Below are positions 1 to 7,283 of a stretch of 46,315 nt of DNA, in pieces. Under the pieces are notes generated by a model, which did not search any database, had not been told where the DNA came from, and was given only the letters and a program-made list of their open reading frames with translations. The position numbers and the translations under genes are program-made. This DNA is from Bacillota bacterium (lineage in GTDB: Bacteria; Bacillota; Limnochordia; Darwinibacteriales; Darwinibacteriaceae), in assembly GCA_012520315.1 (NCBI GenBank), contig JAAYOM010000106.1:1-46315 (forward strand). Reading direction: 5' to 3'. Every line of letters begins with the position of its first letter. Position 1 is the first letter of the stretch.

Positions 1-278
1 ATTTCAAAAGCACCGGTAAACAGTCCTTCCCAGCCAAGGCGTTCAATCTCGGAAAGCATGCCCTTAGTGATGGAACTGCCAAATCCCATTACCGGAACGA
101 GGGCCCCTGCTCCGGCAAATTCCTGAAACGGTTCGTAGATGCCCAGTCCGCTGAGGACTGCCCCCAGACAGACCAGACCAACCAACAAATGTGCATTTGT
201 GCACTTCGTCACATCGATAATGAGCTGACCCAGTGCACAGACTGCTCCGCCCACTAAAAATGCAATAATATACTCTAT
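1..278 (-). CDS. spoVAE: Stage V sporulation protein AE (SpoVAE/SpoVAEb), 3' end cut by window edge
   Basis: Hydrophobic SpoVA subunit of the inner spore membrane channel that moves dipicolinic acid. Translating the minus strand gives about 92 codons beginning IEYIIAFLVGGAVCALGQ, which closely resembles the SpoVAC start (AFFVGGLICTVGQ), as expected for the homologous SpoVAC/SpoVAE pair. Later come GAGALVPVMGFGSSITKG, typical of the family, and then the sequence leaves the window. It lies 13 bases after the spoVAD stop with a G-rich Shine-Dalgarno (AGGGGGG). No ATG, GTG or TTG occurs at the expected place: the best-spaced codon in frame is ATA (276-278), and the next GTG would cut into the first membrane segment. 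The family call is firm; the start is uncertain. Confidence 0.85.
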   Translation of the reverse strand, partial: MEYIIAFLVGGAVCALGQLIIDVTKCTNAHLLVGLVCLGAVLSGLGIYEPFQEFAGAGALVPVMGFGSSITKGMLSEIERLGWEGLFTGAFE

Positions 279-291
279 AAGATCCCCCCCT

Positions 292-1296
292 TTAAGCCTC
301 TAACACTATGGCATGGGCAATGCAGGGTATAGATTCTCCCTGTGCCACAGTGAGCGAACTTAACAGCGCTCCCGTGGCCACGATCAGAACGCGCCGGGCC
401 TTCGCTGATTTGAGCTTGTTTAGGGCGTAACCCAGAGTCATAACGGCAATACAGGCCGCTCCGCTGCCTCCGGCCCCTGTCTTTTGGCCATCGCCGTAGA
501 TTTTGCTTCCCCCATCCTGCAAGCGATCCAGGCCTTGAATCCCTTCCTTTTCCAAGAGCAGCCTCAGCATTTTCCGCCCTTGTTTGCCTAGATCTCCAGT
601 GAGCACCATATCGTACGCATCTAAGTTCAGCTCGGTATCCTGAAGATGCTGTTTAATGGTGGCAAAGGCGGCTGGGGCCATGGCGCTGCCCATATCATTG
701 GGATCTTTCAGACCCATGTCCACAACTGCCCCGAAGGTGGCGTGGGTGATGCGGGGACCTTGATCTGCAAAGCCCAACAATGCGGCTCCTGCCCCAGTGA
801 CTGTATGGTGGTTGGTGACCTGGTGCTGAATGTTCAGTTCAATGGGATAGCGAAACTGTCTTTCCGCCGTCTGATAATGGCTGGCTGTACCGACCAGAAC
901 CTGGCTGGCAAAGTCACCCTGAAGTAAAGCCGCCCCAAGGCCCATGGCCTGGGCGAAGGTGGAACACGCTCCGTACACTCCGAGAAAGGGTGCAGCATAG
1001 GTAGTGGCGGCAAAGGTTGAGGAGATAATCTGATTTAAGAGATCGCCTGCGATTAAGAACTGAACATCATCCAGCTTGGTATTGTTCTTGCTCAGCGTCT
1101 TTTCAATGGCCATTTCCAAGATCAGCCGCTCCGATTTTTCCGGCGTTTTCTGATTCAACACGTCATCGGGAAGAATTTCATCAAAATCCAGGGCATGGGG
1201 CCCTTTCCCCTCCATTGGACCCACAATGGTATACGAACTGAGAATTCTAGGTTCTTTGCTGAACGTCACCGTTTGCGCCCCAAGGCGATTGCTCAA
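292..1296 (-). CDS. spoVAD: Stage V sporulation protein AD (SpoVAD)
   Basis: Thiolase-fold SpoVA protein that binds dipicolinic acid and is needed for its uptake into the forespore. The 334 residues match the family's usual length and carry the N-terminal TVTF/PRILSSYTIVGPMEGKGP region, the thiolase-like GVYGACSTFAQAMGLGAAL segment with its cysteine, and the glycine-rich GDGQKTGAGGSGAACIAVM stretch near the C-terminus. Start is TTG, placed 7 bases after a perfect GGAGG. It lies between spoVAC and spoVAE, the classic clostridial order, and is presumably transcribed with them in the forespore. Confidence 0.95.
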   Translation of the reverse strand: MSNRLGAQTVTFSKEPRILSSYTIVGPMEGKGPHALDFDEILPDDVLNQKTPEKSERLILEMAIEKTLSKNNTKLDDVQFLIAGDLLNQIISSTFAATTYAAPFLGVYGACSTFAQAMGLGAALLQGDFASQVLVGTASHYQTAERQFRYPIELNIQHQVTNHHTVTGAGAALLGFADQGPRITHATFGAVVDMGLKDPNDMGSAMAPAAFATIKQHLQDTELNLDAYDMVLTGDLGKQGRKMLRLLLEKEGIQGLDRLQDGGSKIYGDGQKTGAGGSGAACIAVMTLGYALNKLKSAKARRVLIVATGALLSSLTVAQGESIPCIAHAIVLEA

Positions 1297-1334
1297 ACAA
1301 ACACCTCCTGTCCGTTGATATACAGGCTTTTCTG

Positions 1335-1775
1335 TTAGAAAAGTCCAAGAATCAGGGCCTTGATCAAAGCAACGATAAAACCGGACAGAATGCCAAAAAC
1401 AATGACTGGACCGGCTATAATGAACATCTTGGCAGCCATGCCCAGCAAGAATCCTTCCCGCCGAAACTCCATCGCTGCAGAGGTGACTGTATTGGCAAAG
1501 CCCGTAATAGGTATGGCTGCACCGGCTCCTCCTTTTTCAGCGATTTCGTCATAGACGCCAAGACCGGTTAAAACTGTGCCAACTAGGATCATGATCGCGA
1601 GTGTCACTGCAGAAGCCTCAGCTTTAGTCCGTTCAATCTTTTCCGCAATGTTGAGGGCCACCTGCCCCACTGTGCAGATTAATCCGCCTACAAAAAACGC
1701 CCACAGCATGTTCTTTAAAAGGGGACGGGGCGGGCTGTGCTGCTGCACTAGTTTTTGATAATCTTCCGGCTTCAT
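1335..1775 (-). CDS. spoVAC: Stage V sporulation protein AC (SpoVAC)
   Basis: Multi-pass membrane subunit of the SpoVA channel; in Bacillus it behaves as a mechanosensitive component for dipicolinate release. About 146 residues with several hydrophobic helices, including AFFVGGLICTVGQ near residues 25-40, a GAGAAIPITGFANTVTSAAMEF loop and a hydrophobic C-terminal helix. An earlier GTG exists at 1784, but ATG at 1775 (MKPEDYQKLV) is 8 bases from the AAAGGAG ribosome site and is preferred. It is the first gene of a spoVAC-D-E unit preceded by its own SigmaG-like promoter. Confidence 0.94.
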   Translation of the reverse strand: MKPEDYQKLVQQHSPPRPLLKNMLWAFFVGGLICTVGQVALNIAEKIERTKAEASAVTLAIMILVGTVLTGLGVYDEIAEKGGAGAAIPITGFANTVTSAAMEFRREGFLLGMAAKMFIIAGPVIVFGILSGFIVALIKALILGLF

Positions 1776-1803
1776 TTGCATCACTCCTTTGGCTAACCGT
1801 TCT

Positions 1804-1832
1804 TAGTATGCTAAAACAAAGCCAAAGTATGC
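1804..1832 (-). promoter_or_regulatory. SigmaG-type promoter for spoVACDE
   Basis: On the minus strand, GCATA (1828-1832) is followed after 17 bases by CATACTA (1804-1810). This agrees with the known SigmaG/SigmaF pattern (GNATR, 17-18 bases, CATNMTA). It lies immediately after the terminator of the upstream unit and about 30 bases before the spoVAC start, where a forespore-specific promoter for spoVA genes is expected. Inferred from motif and position only. Confidence 0.7.
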
Positions 1833-1867
1833 AAAAAACGGGGCACCCACCTTGGTGGATACCCCGT
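1833..1867 (-). terminator. Strong intrinsic terminator after the SLH protein gene
   Basis: Minus-strand hairpin of about 14 pairs (1838-1867; ACGGGG and CCCCGT arms with an inner CC-AA-GG tip) followed by six T residues (1838-1833). It ends the exbB-exbD-tonB envelope unit and insulates it from spoVAC. Confidence 0.88.
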
Positions 1868-1887
1868 GAACTGCTTGGCTATAGTGA

Positions 1888-2997
1888 CTACTGAAAAACT
1901 CCTCCGGCGGATAAGGCACCGATAATGGCGCCGATTGCACCTAGGACAATGCCTATGGTGGCGAAAGTCTTGGCAGATTTCAGATCTTTATCTGCAGTCA
2001 TGCGGTATTCTGCAAAGTCTTCTTCAAGGGTCTTGATTTGCCGTTCTAGACGCTGCTCGCGAATGAGGGCAGCATTAATCTGGGCATTAACATCTGTGGA
2101 CAGTTCTGTTTTAACCGCCTCCAGGCCGGAAGTGTCTTCTTTAAGTACGATAATGTCAGCCCGGGCATCTTCGAGTTCTGCTGCCAGCTGCTGCCTGTTT
2201 TGGGTCTCCCGCTGGAGCAAAATGGCCACATTTTGCAGATCCTTTTCCAGCTGCTGGTTAGTCTGCTTTAGGGTCTGTATTTCAGTTAGAAGCTCACTGT
2301 CTGTCGCTTGCAGACTGGCAAAGACGGCCCCCTTCTCCCCTGCCCAGTTCTCCAGACCGTTAATGGCCTCTGCCTGGAGCACAAGCTCTTTCTCCAGCTG
2401 AATTACGGCGTTGATCAGTTCCGACAGACGCTGATCCGTTTCTTCGCTCATGCCTAACATCTGCTCATCCATGGCCAGCTGCACACTGACAATGCCCGCT
2501 TGAACCTGAGCCAGATCATTTTGCATAATCGACATATCATCTCGGATTTCAGAGACCTGCTTCTCCATATCCACCTGGGCACTGACAACTCTGCTCACCC
2601 GCTCCTCAGAGATGAGGGCATTATCTTCTACCCTCTTTACTGTTTCGCGGAGGACTTGCTGATCTGCATACCAGGTTGCCAAGTCCTCTTCAAAACGAAG
2701 CTGCAGCTCGCTAATTTCCTGCAGATCGCCTGAAGTACCCCTGACACGGGAAACTTCTATGTCTTCCAGCAGACGGTTGATCACATTGGCCAAGGCATAG
2801 CGGTCCACAGCCCTGGTGCCCTGGAATGTACCGTCTTCAAACACTGTCAGATACCCTCTGGCAATGGCGTTGTTCACCGCGTGATATGCCCAGTGGTCTG
2901 TGGGAACATCAGTAACGTTGGCCGACACTCCTATGGGCAGCAGCATATTCACGGCGAGTATTGCCAGCAGCCCATAGACAATTCTGTTCTTTTTCAT
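1888..2997 (-). CDS. SLH domain / coiled-coil / C-terminal membrane-anchor protein (Omp-alpha-like envelope tether)
   Basis: A 369-residue exported protein. Residues 1-26 are a signal peptide (MKKNRIVYGLLAILAVNML). Residues about 28-76 form one SLH domain (DVPTDHWAYHAVNNAIARGY, then DGTFQGTRAVDRYALANVIN), the subtype seen in outer-membrane-linked proteins of diderms. Residues about 90-340 are almost continuous heptad-rich coiled coil (Glu, Gln, Leu, Asp). The C-terminus is one glycine/alanine-rich hydrophobic segment (about 345-366, IGIVLGAIGAIIGAL). This order (SLH, long rod, C-terminal membrane anchor) is that of Thermotoga Omp-alpha, which ties the outer membrane to peptidoglycan. There is no beta-barrel, so it is not a full OmpM porin. 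ATG lies 8 bases after GGAGG and 21 bases after the preceding gene. The tether role is inference. Confidence 0.75.
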   Translation of the reverse strand: MKKNRIVYGLLAILAVNMLLPIGVSANVTDVPTDHWAYHAVNNAIARGYLTVFEDGTFQGTRAVDRYALANVINRLLEDIEVSRVRGTSGDLQEISELQLRFEEDLATWYADQQVLRETVKRVEDNALISEERVSRVVSAQVDMEKQVSEIRDDMSIMQNDLAQVQAGIVSVQLAMDEQMLGMSEETDQRLSELINAVIQLEKELVLQAEAINGLENWAGEKGAVFASLQATDSELLTEIQTLKQTNQQLEKDLQNVAILLQRETQNRQQLAAELEDARADIIVLKEDTSGLEAVKTELSTDVNAQINAALIREQRLERQIKTLEEDFAEYRMTADKDLKSAKTFATIGIVLGAIGAIIGALSAGGVFQ

Positions 2998-3018
2998 TAA
3001 GTAAGCCTCCTCACCCGT

Positions 3019-5037
3019 TTATGGTTGAATGATAATGTCTCTATGTTCGATCACTAGAGATGGCGGCTCTAGGATACCTTGCCTGGTTTGCACCCGTGCC
3101 CGATCCACTGAGACTCTGCCCAGACCAGCAGTCTTAGCCCGGAAGTGAATTGTCACCAGCGTGCCGTAGGAGAGTCGAAGTTCGTTTTCGGCCCCCCGAT
3201 CCCCTCTCAAACCAAGCACCTGTCCGGTGGCGTTTGAGACGGTAGGCATGTGCCAGTCTCCGTCTACAAACAAAGTTCCCCGGGAGATGTCCAGGGTCTG
3301 GCCGACTATCTCCAGATGCTCTGGGTCAAAGGACAGATCCAGCTCCGCAGCTATGAAATCATGGATGTTCGTGGCCCAAATTGGCAGTGAGAAGTAATCG
3401 CCGGCGTTAACCAAGCCGCCCCCTGCCACCTGAGGTTCTCCAATCCATACCTTGGGTTTCAGTTCCGGCACAATGATAAACATGTTTTCCACTTTCTGCT
3501 GGCCCCGCTCATCGATTGTGCGGAGTGAATACGGCAGAGGACCAGAAAACCCATCTTTCGGCCTGAGCAGCCACTTAAAGGTAACCTCCTGGCCAGGTTC
3601 AATTGTACCAGGAAAGCGCTTTGCATTCTGTCCCTGCACTAACTCCAGTCCGAGGGGATAAAGAATCTCAAATGTTCCTCCGTAGAACTTCGTACCCCCG
3701 TCATTGCGAACTACCGCCTTAGCTTCAAAGGTGGACGGTTCATAACGTTCATCACTGATACCCAAGCCGGGAGGTCCGCTAAAGAGCACCTGCAGCCGGG
3801 CGGGACTGAGCACCTGCACATTTCTCCTCACCCTGTTAGGCTCGCTGTTCAGGGCTGTCACTTCAACTTCGTAAGTAAATGTACCCTCTGAAATGCTATG
3901 CACACCTACCTGCCATCCTGTCTGCTTAGTTTCTCCGACTTCAAGGCTGTCTAGCTCAACTTTAGCAGGGCTGCCGACTAACTGCAAGCCTGGCGGCAGT
4001 TTCAGCTCTGCCACCACATTCCGGGCTTCGCCTTGTCCCTCATTTTGGACATAGGCGATAATGGAGAAGGTCTGGAATCCGTCTGGATCAGTGGTGATCT
4101 CTGCAGGCGATGTTACACCTAGCATCAGGTCGCCGGAGGCAATGGTCACACCGCCTAGTCCATAGTAAGACACATAACTTCTTACTTCTCCCGGTGCCAG
4201 GGAAACCTGATCCCAGAACAAGGCGATGGCACTGTCGAGCTCCCACTCGCCGAGGCGTTCGAAATCTCGACCTGGAGTAAAGTCAAAGTTCCAGGGATTA
4301 TCGGCTAAACTGCCCCAGTTTGTAAAGTAAACCCGATCGGGTGTAGTCACCCCGGGACCGGTCAAAGTCCCCTGGGACATGACCTGGGGATTGGCCAAAG
4401 AGTCAAAGGCCTGCCAAAATTGGGGCATATCCTGGGCATAGTACACATGATCAGTGGTTATGGCCCGGTCATCAACACGAAACGGGGCGCCGTCATTGCT
4501 GCCGAGCATGGTATCTAGCATCAGACGCAAACCGACCATATGGGGTACAGAGTCTACATTCTCCACATGATACTCGATCTGGGCAGTATCCAGCAGACCT
4601 GTGGTGCTGCTTCGGGTAATGCTGAGAATCTGCCAAACCTCGACAGGTCCAAGCCTCCAGCTGCTTTCTATTTTGTCATCAACAATGGTGGGAGGTTGAA
4701 TCATCTCACCGTAGAGAGCGTCAAAGCCTGCTCGCCGATCTGTTTTGCCACCGAAAACCCAATTTTGATTGTCTATGCGAACTGTGGTGTAGGAAGTCCA
4801 AGGATCATCACCGCCGTAAATTAGGTGCTTGTTCTGATCAGTCGTTCGATCAGGGTCTCCTCCTGTTGTCCCGACCGAAAAGCGGCCCGTGTCAGCCTGA
4901 TCGGCATTTACCACAATTCGAATGTACTCGTTATCGATTTGCTCCTTCGGTACTGCAGCCAAAACCGTGGTGACGAAGGAACAAGAAAGCGTCATCATGA
5001 GTACTGCGACTAAAGCAACTGCAAACTTCCTTCGCAT
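3019..5037 (-). CDS. Large secreted protein with CARDB/DUF11-like repeats and a C-terminal cohesin-like domain, function unknown
   Basis: About 672 residues starting at MRRKFAVALVAVLMM; the longer reading frame begins 36 bases upstream, but ATG at 5037 has the ribosome site (AGGGGGG). A signal peptide ends near residue 27 (TTVLA/AVP). Residues about 30-320 are a beta-rich region of unknown family (IRIVVNADQADTGRFSVGTT near the start). Residues about 330-530 look like two Ig-like CARDB/DUF11-type modules (AYVQNEGQGEARNVVAELKL; VVRNDGGTKFYGGTF). Residues about 537-672 resemble a cohesin fold (AELDLSFDPEHLEIVGQTL, LVTIHFRAKTAGLG). No dockerin or membrane anchor is visible. It follows tonB by 17 bases, so an envelope or outer-surface role is likely. 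I do not recognise the N-terminal family. Confidence 0.7.
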   Translation of the reverse strand: MRRKFAVALVAVLMMTLSCSFVTTVLAAVPKEQIDNEYIRIVVNADQADTGRFSVGTTGGDPDRTTDQNKHLIYGGDDPWTSYTTVRIDNQNWVFGGKTDRRAGFDALYGEMIQPPTIVDDKIESSWRLGPVEVWQILSITRSSTTGLLDTAQIEYHVENVDSVPHMVGLRLMLDTMLGSNDGAPFRVDDRAITTDHVYYAQDMPQFWQAFDSLANPQVMSQGTLTGPGVTTPDRVYFTNWGSLADNPWNFDFTPGRDFERLGEWELDSAIALFWDQVSLAPGEVRSYVSYYGLGGVTIASGDLMLGVTSPAEITTDPDGFQTFSIIAYVQNEGQGEARNVVAELKLPPGLQLVGSPAKVELDSLEVGETKQTGWQVGVHSISEGTFTYEVEVTALNSEPNRVRRNVQVLSPARLQVLFSGPPGLGISDERYEPSTFEAKAVVRNDGGTKFYGGTFEILYPLGLELVQGQNAKRFPGTIEPGQEVTFKWLLRPKDGFSGPLPYSLRTIDERGQQKVENMFIIVPELKPKVWIGEPQVAGGGLVNAGDYFSLPIWATNIHDFIAAELDLSFDPEHLEIVGQTLDISRGTLFVDGDWHMPTVSNATGQVLGLRGDRGAENELRLSYGTLVTIHFRAKTAGLGRVSVDRARVQTRQGILEPPSLVIEHRDIIIQP

Positions 5038-5054
5038 TCGTGCTCTTCCCCCCT

Positions 5055-6074
5055 CTATGGTGCATTCAGCCAACTAACCTCTCCGTACTCAAGTCTGGGA
5101 ACAATTCGATTGCTGTCACCTTCCTTGGCGAAGACAACTGCAACCTCCATCCTGTAATCATAAGGTTGACTCTCAAAGAACCACCTATTTTGAATATGTG
5201 ATACAGCTTGGAAATCTAAGCGCTCATCCCCTGAACCTCTCTCCAGGGTCACTTCCTGGAGCACCCCTGCGGCTGAGACGTCGATAGCCAAGAACACTAT
5301 CCCTTCAACCTGGTCATGCTCTGCATTCTTAGGGTACAAAGGCGCGCCGCCGCCATGCAGATCCCGTCCGCTTGCCGGTGGCGGAGGTGCTGGAGGTGCG
5401 GTCTCAGCTGTGCCTGTTCCGGACTGGGCAGTACCTGACTCATCACTTGCGCCCTCGGTGCCTGTTCCAGATCCACTCTGGTCAGAAGGTCTTTCCTGGG
5501 GTTCAGGCCGGGTCTGCGCCGGTGGTTGAACCGGTTCCCTTGGCTCTGTCTCCACAACAACCTCTGGACCTTCGGGGCTCGTGAGCAGCTCACCCTGTTC
5601 TACATTTTCAGGGACCTCAGGCACTTCAGGAACCTCGGGCGCCTCGGGAACTTCGGGTACCTCGGGAACCTCTTCCGCCATCTCTGGCACTTCAGGCTCG
5701 ACTGGTTCCACTTCGGTTACAGGCTCGGGATCTGGCTCTACTGGGCTGGCCTGTTCAACTTGGGCTTCCGGCACTTGGGCCTCCTCGGGCTCGGCTGTCG
5801 CCTGTTCCTGTGGAGGTTCATCTATTTGCGGCCGGGGCTCAGTTACTCTCGGAACCGTTGATTGGGAGAGAGGATCCGTCACCGGAGATTGCCGTGGATT
5901 AACAGATGTCTCAACATGCATAACCTGAACAACGCCTCCTCCTGCAAGTCCAGGAGCGTCAACTTCTAAGAGGGAACCCAAATCTGGCAATGCAAAAAAA
6001 AGGATGGCGTGGAGTATAATGGAAATTAAAATAAACCGATTTAACGGTGCATCATCACCAAAGGGGTTTTGCAC
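5055..6074 (-). CDS. tonB: TonB-family energy transducer
   Basis: Links the proton motive force of an ExbB/ExbD motor to an outer-membrane partner. The 339 residues have TonB architecture. An N-terminal membrane helix (residues about 14-30) contains the conserved SxxxH pair (Ser18, His22 in ISIILHAILFF). A long Pro/Glu/Val spacer follows (about 50-220, with repeats such as EVPEVPEAPEVPE and PEPVTEVEPVEPEVP). Residues about 240-335 are the TonB C-terminal domain (APLYPKNAEHDQVEGIVFLA, then GSGDERLDFQAV and the NRWFF segment). GTG start, 7 bases after GGAGG. Directly downstream of exbB and exbD. No TonB-dependent receptor is encoded in this window, so the substrate is unknown. Confidence 0.88.
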   Translation of the reverse strand: MQNPFGDDAPLNRFILISIILHAILFFALPDLGSLLEVDAPGLAGGGVVQVMHVETSVNPRQSPVTDPLSQSTVPRVTEPRPQIDEPPQEQATAEPEEAQVPEAQVEQASPVEPDPEPVTEVEPVEPEVPEMAEEVPEVPEVPEAPEVPEVPEVPENVEQGELLTSPEGPEVVVETEPREPVQPPAQTRPEPQERPSDQSGSGTGTEGASDESGTAQSGTGTAETAPPAPPPPASGRDLHGGGAPLYPKNAEHDQVEGIVFLAIDVSAAGVLQEVTLERGSGDERLDFQAVSHIQNRWFFESQPYDYRMEVAVVFAKEGDSNRIVPRLEYGEVSWLNAP

Positions 6075-6091
6075 ACCTCTCCCTCCTTCCT

Positions 6092-6496
6092 TTACGTTCC
6101 TTGTTCAACCGCTAAGCCTAGGCGATAGCCGCCTACACCGCGTATATGATCCAGCGCCCTGACCACATGCTCATAGCGAACTTCTTTGTCCGCCTTGACA
6201 ATCACAAAGATGTCAGGGTTAACCTGGAGTCTTGCAGCCAAGTCCTGTTCGAGCTCGGTGCCGGTAACGCTGCGGCCGGAGACATAAAAAGCGCCAGACT
6301 TGTCCACAAGCACTTCAAGACTTGTGCTGGTTTGGGCAGTACCGGTGACTGCCCGGGGCAGCTCCACATCCAGGCCCATAGGCTCAGTCTTCAGCGTAGA
6401 GAAGACCATGAAAAACACCAGCATAAAAAACATTACGTCAATCAATGGCGTTATATCCGGGCTGTTACGCCTTCTCTTGGAACGTTGAAAATTCAT
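6092..6496 (-). CDS. exbD: ExbD/TolR-family proton channel subunit
   Basis: Inner-membrane partner of ExbB. In 134 residues it shows a basic N-terminus (FQRSKRRRNSPD), a single membrane helix containing the proton-carrying aspartate (ITPLIDVMFFMLVFFMVF, Asp near residue 20), and a periplasmic domain with VIVKADKEVRYEHVVRALD, typical of ExbD/TolR. The start codon overlaps the exbB stop (TAATG), so the two are translationally coupled. ExbD rather than TolR is favoured because tonB follows directly. Confidence 0.92.
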   Translation of the reverse strand: MNFQRSKRRRNSPDITPLIDVMFFMLVFFMVFSTLKTEPMGLDVELPRAVTGTAQTSTSLEVLVDKSGAFYVSGRSVTGTELEQDLAARLQVNPDIFVIVKADKEVRYEHVVRALDHIRGVGGYRLGLAVEQGT

Positions 6497-7110
6497 TACA
6501 TGTCACTCCTTGCATCCAGCACATTAAGGAGCTCATTCGATTTTTTGCTCATATCCGCAATCAAGTTATTGACAACGCCATTGAGATAGCTGGCCAAGAT
6601 CATGGTAGGCACTGCGATAATCAGGCCGGCCGCTGTCGTAATTAACGCTTCGGCAATACCTATACTCAGGGCAGAAGCCTGGGTTACCCCTTCCATGGCG
6701 CCCAGTACATTAAAACTTTGGATAATACCGGTAACAGTCCCTAAAATTCCCAGTAAAGGCGAAGCCGTCACGATTAGATCCAGGGCGCCGAGACGCCTTT
6801 CCATCTTATGAATCTCTTCCTGGCCCACCACTGACATATGCTCTTTAATTTCCTCTCGTCCTTGGTCATAATGGGCTATTCCCGTGGCCAGAACTGCAGC
6901 AACAGGCCCCCGTGATTTTTTTGCAATCTGCATTGCTTCCAGCACTTTACCCTGACCCAACGACAGTTTAATATCTTCCAAGAGGTCATCGGTATCAACT
7001 CTTGCCCGCAGCAAATACCACAACCTTTCAATCCCGATTGCTACGGCAAAAACAGAGCATAGAAGCAATGGAATCATTACTGGACCACCTAGAGCGAAAA
7101 TTCTGAGCAT
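6496..7110 (-). CDS. exbB: ExbB/TolQ/MotA-family proton channel protein
   Basis: Membrane motor subunit of 204 residues with three hydrophobic segments (about 9-32, 107-130 and 148-172) and the conserved MotA/TolQ/ExbB core (ASPLLGILGTVTGIIQSF, then ALITTAAGLIIAVP). With ExbD it forms the proton channel powering TonB. It is the first gene of a five-gene unit (exbB, exbD, tonB, cohesin-like, SLH protein). Upstream of it are about 170 bases containing a terminator and a possible promoter. The ribosome site GGAGGGG precedes ATG. Confidence 0.93.
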   Translation of the reverse strand: MLRIFALGGPVMIPLLLCSVFAVAIGIERLWYLLRARVDTDDLLEDIKLSLGQGKVLEAMQIAKKSRGPVAAVLATGIAHYDQGREEIKEHMSVVGQEEIHKMERRLGALDLIVTASPLLGILGTVTGIIQSFNVLGAMEGVTQASALSIGIAEALITTAAGLIIAVPTMILASYLNGVVNNLIADMSKKSNELLNVLDARSDM

Positions 7111-7200
7111 AAATACCCCTCCGTTTACTTTCTAAAAGAAATGCATTCTTTAATGTTCGACACTGCCTAAGAGAATCCTTGCCCCTCTGCGCAGTTTCCG

Positions 7201-7209
7201 CTTATAACA
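7201..7209 (-). promoter_or_regulatory. Possible extended -10 promoter for the exbB unit
   Basis: The minus strand reads TGTTATAAG, which fits an extended -10 element (TGnTATAAT with one mismatch). No good -35 is visible. It lies after the GNAT-gene terminator and about 90 bases before exbB, the only intergenic space where this unit's promoter could be. Weak motif evidence. Confidence 0.3.
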
Positions 7210-7241
7210 TTCGTTAAAAACCTCAGCTTATGGGGGAGAAG

Positions 7242-7266
7242 AAAAAGAACCGCTAAATCGCGGTCC
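7242..7266 (-). terminator. Intrinsic terminator after the GNAT gene
   Basis: Minus-strand hairpin GGACCGC/GCGGTTC with loop GATTTA (7247-7266), followed by TTTTTCTTCT. It ends the dacF-spoIIA-sigF-PHP-GNAT unit. Confidence 0.8.
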
Positions 7267-7283
7267 TTTACTCGTATTGACAC

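Noticed and set aside
5581-5928. Ser/Gly/Thr-rich plus-strand frame and repeat-like DNA opposite tonB
   Set aside because: The apparent repeat is the complement of the Pro-Glu-Val spacer of TonB; units are irregular, so neither a separate gene nor a CRISPR array.
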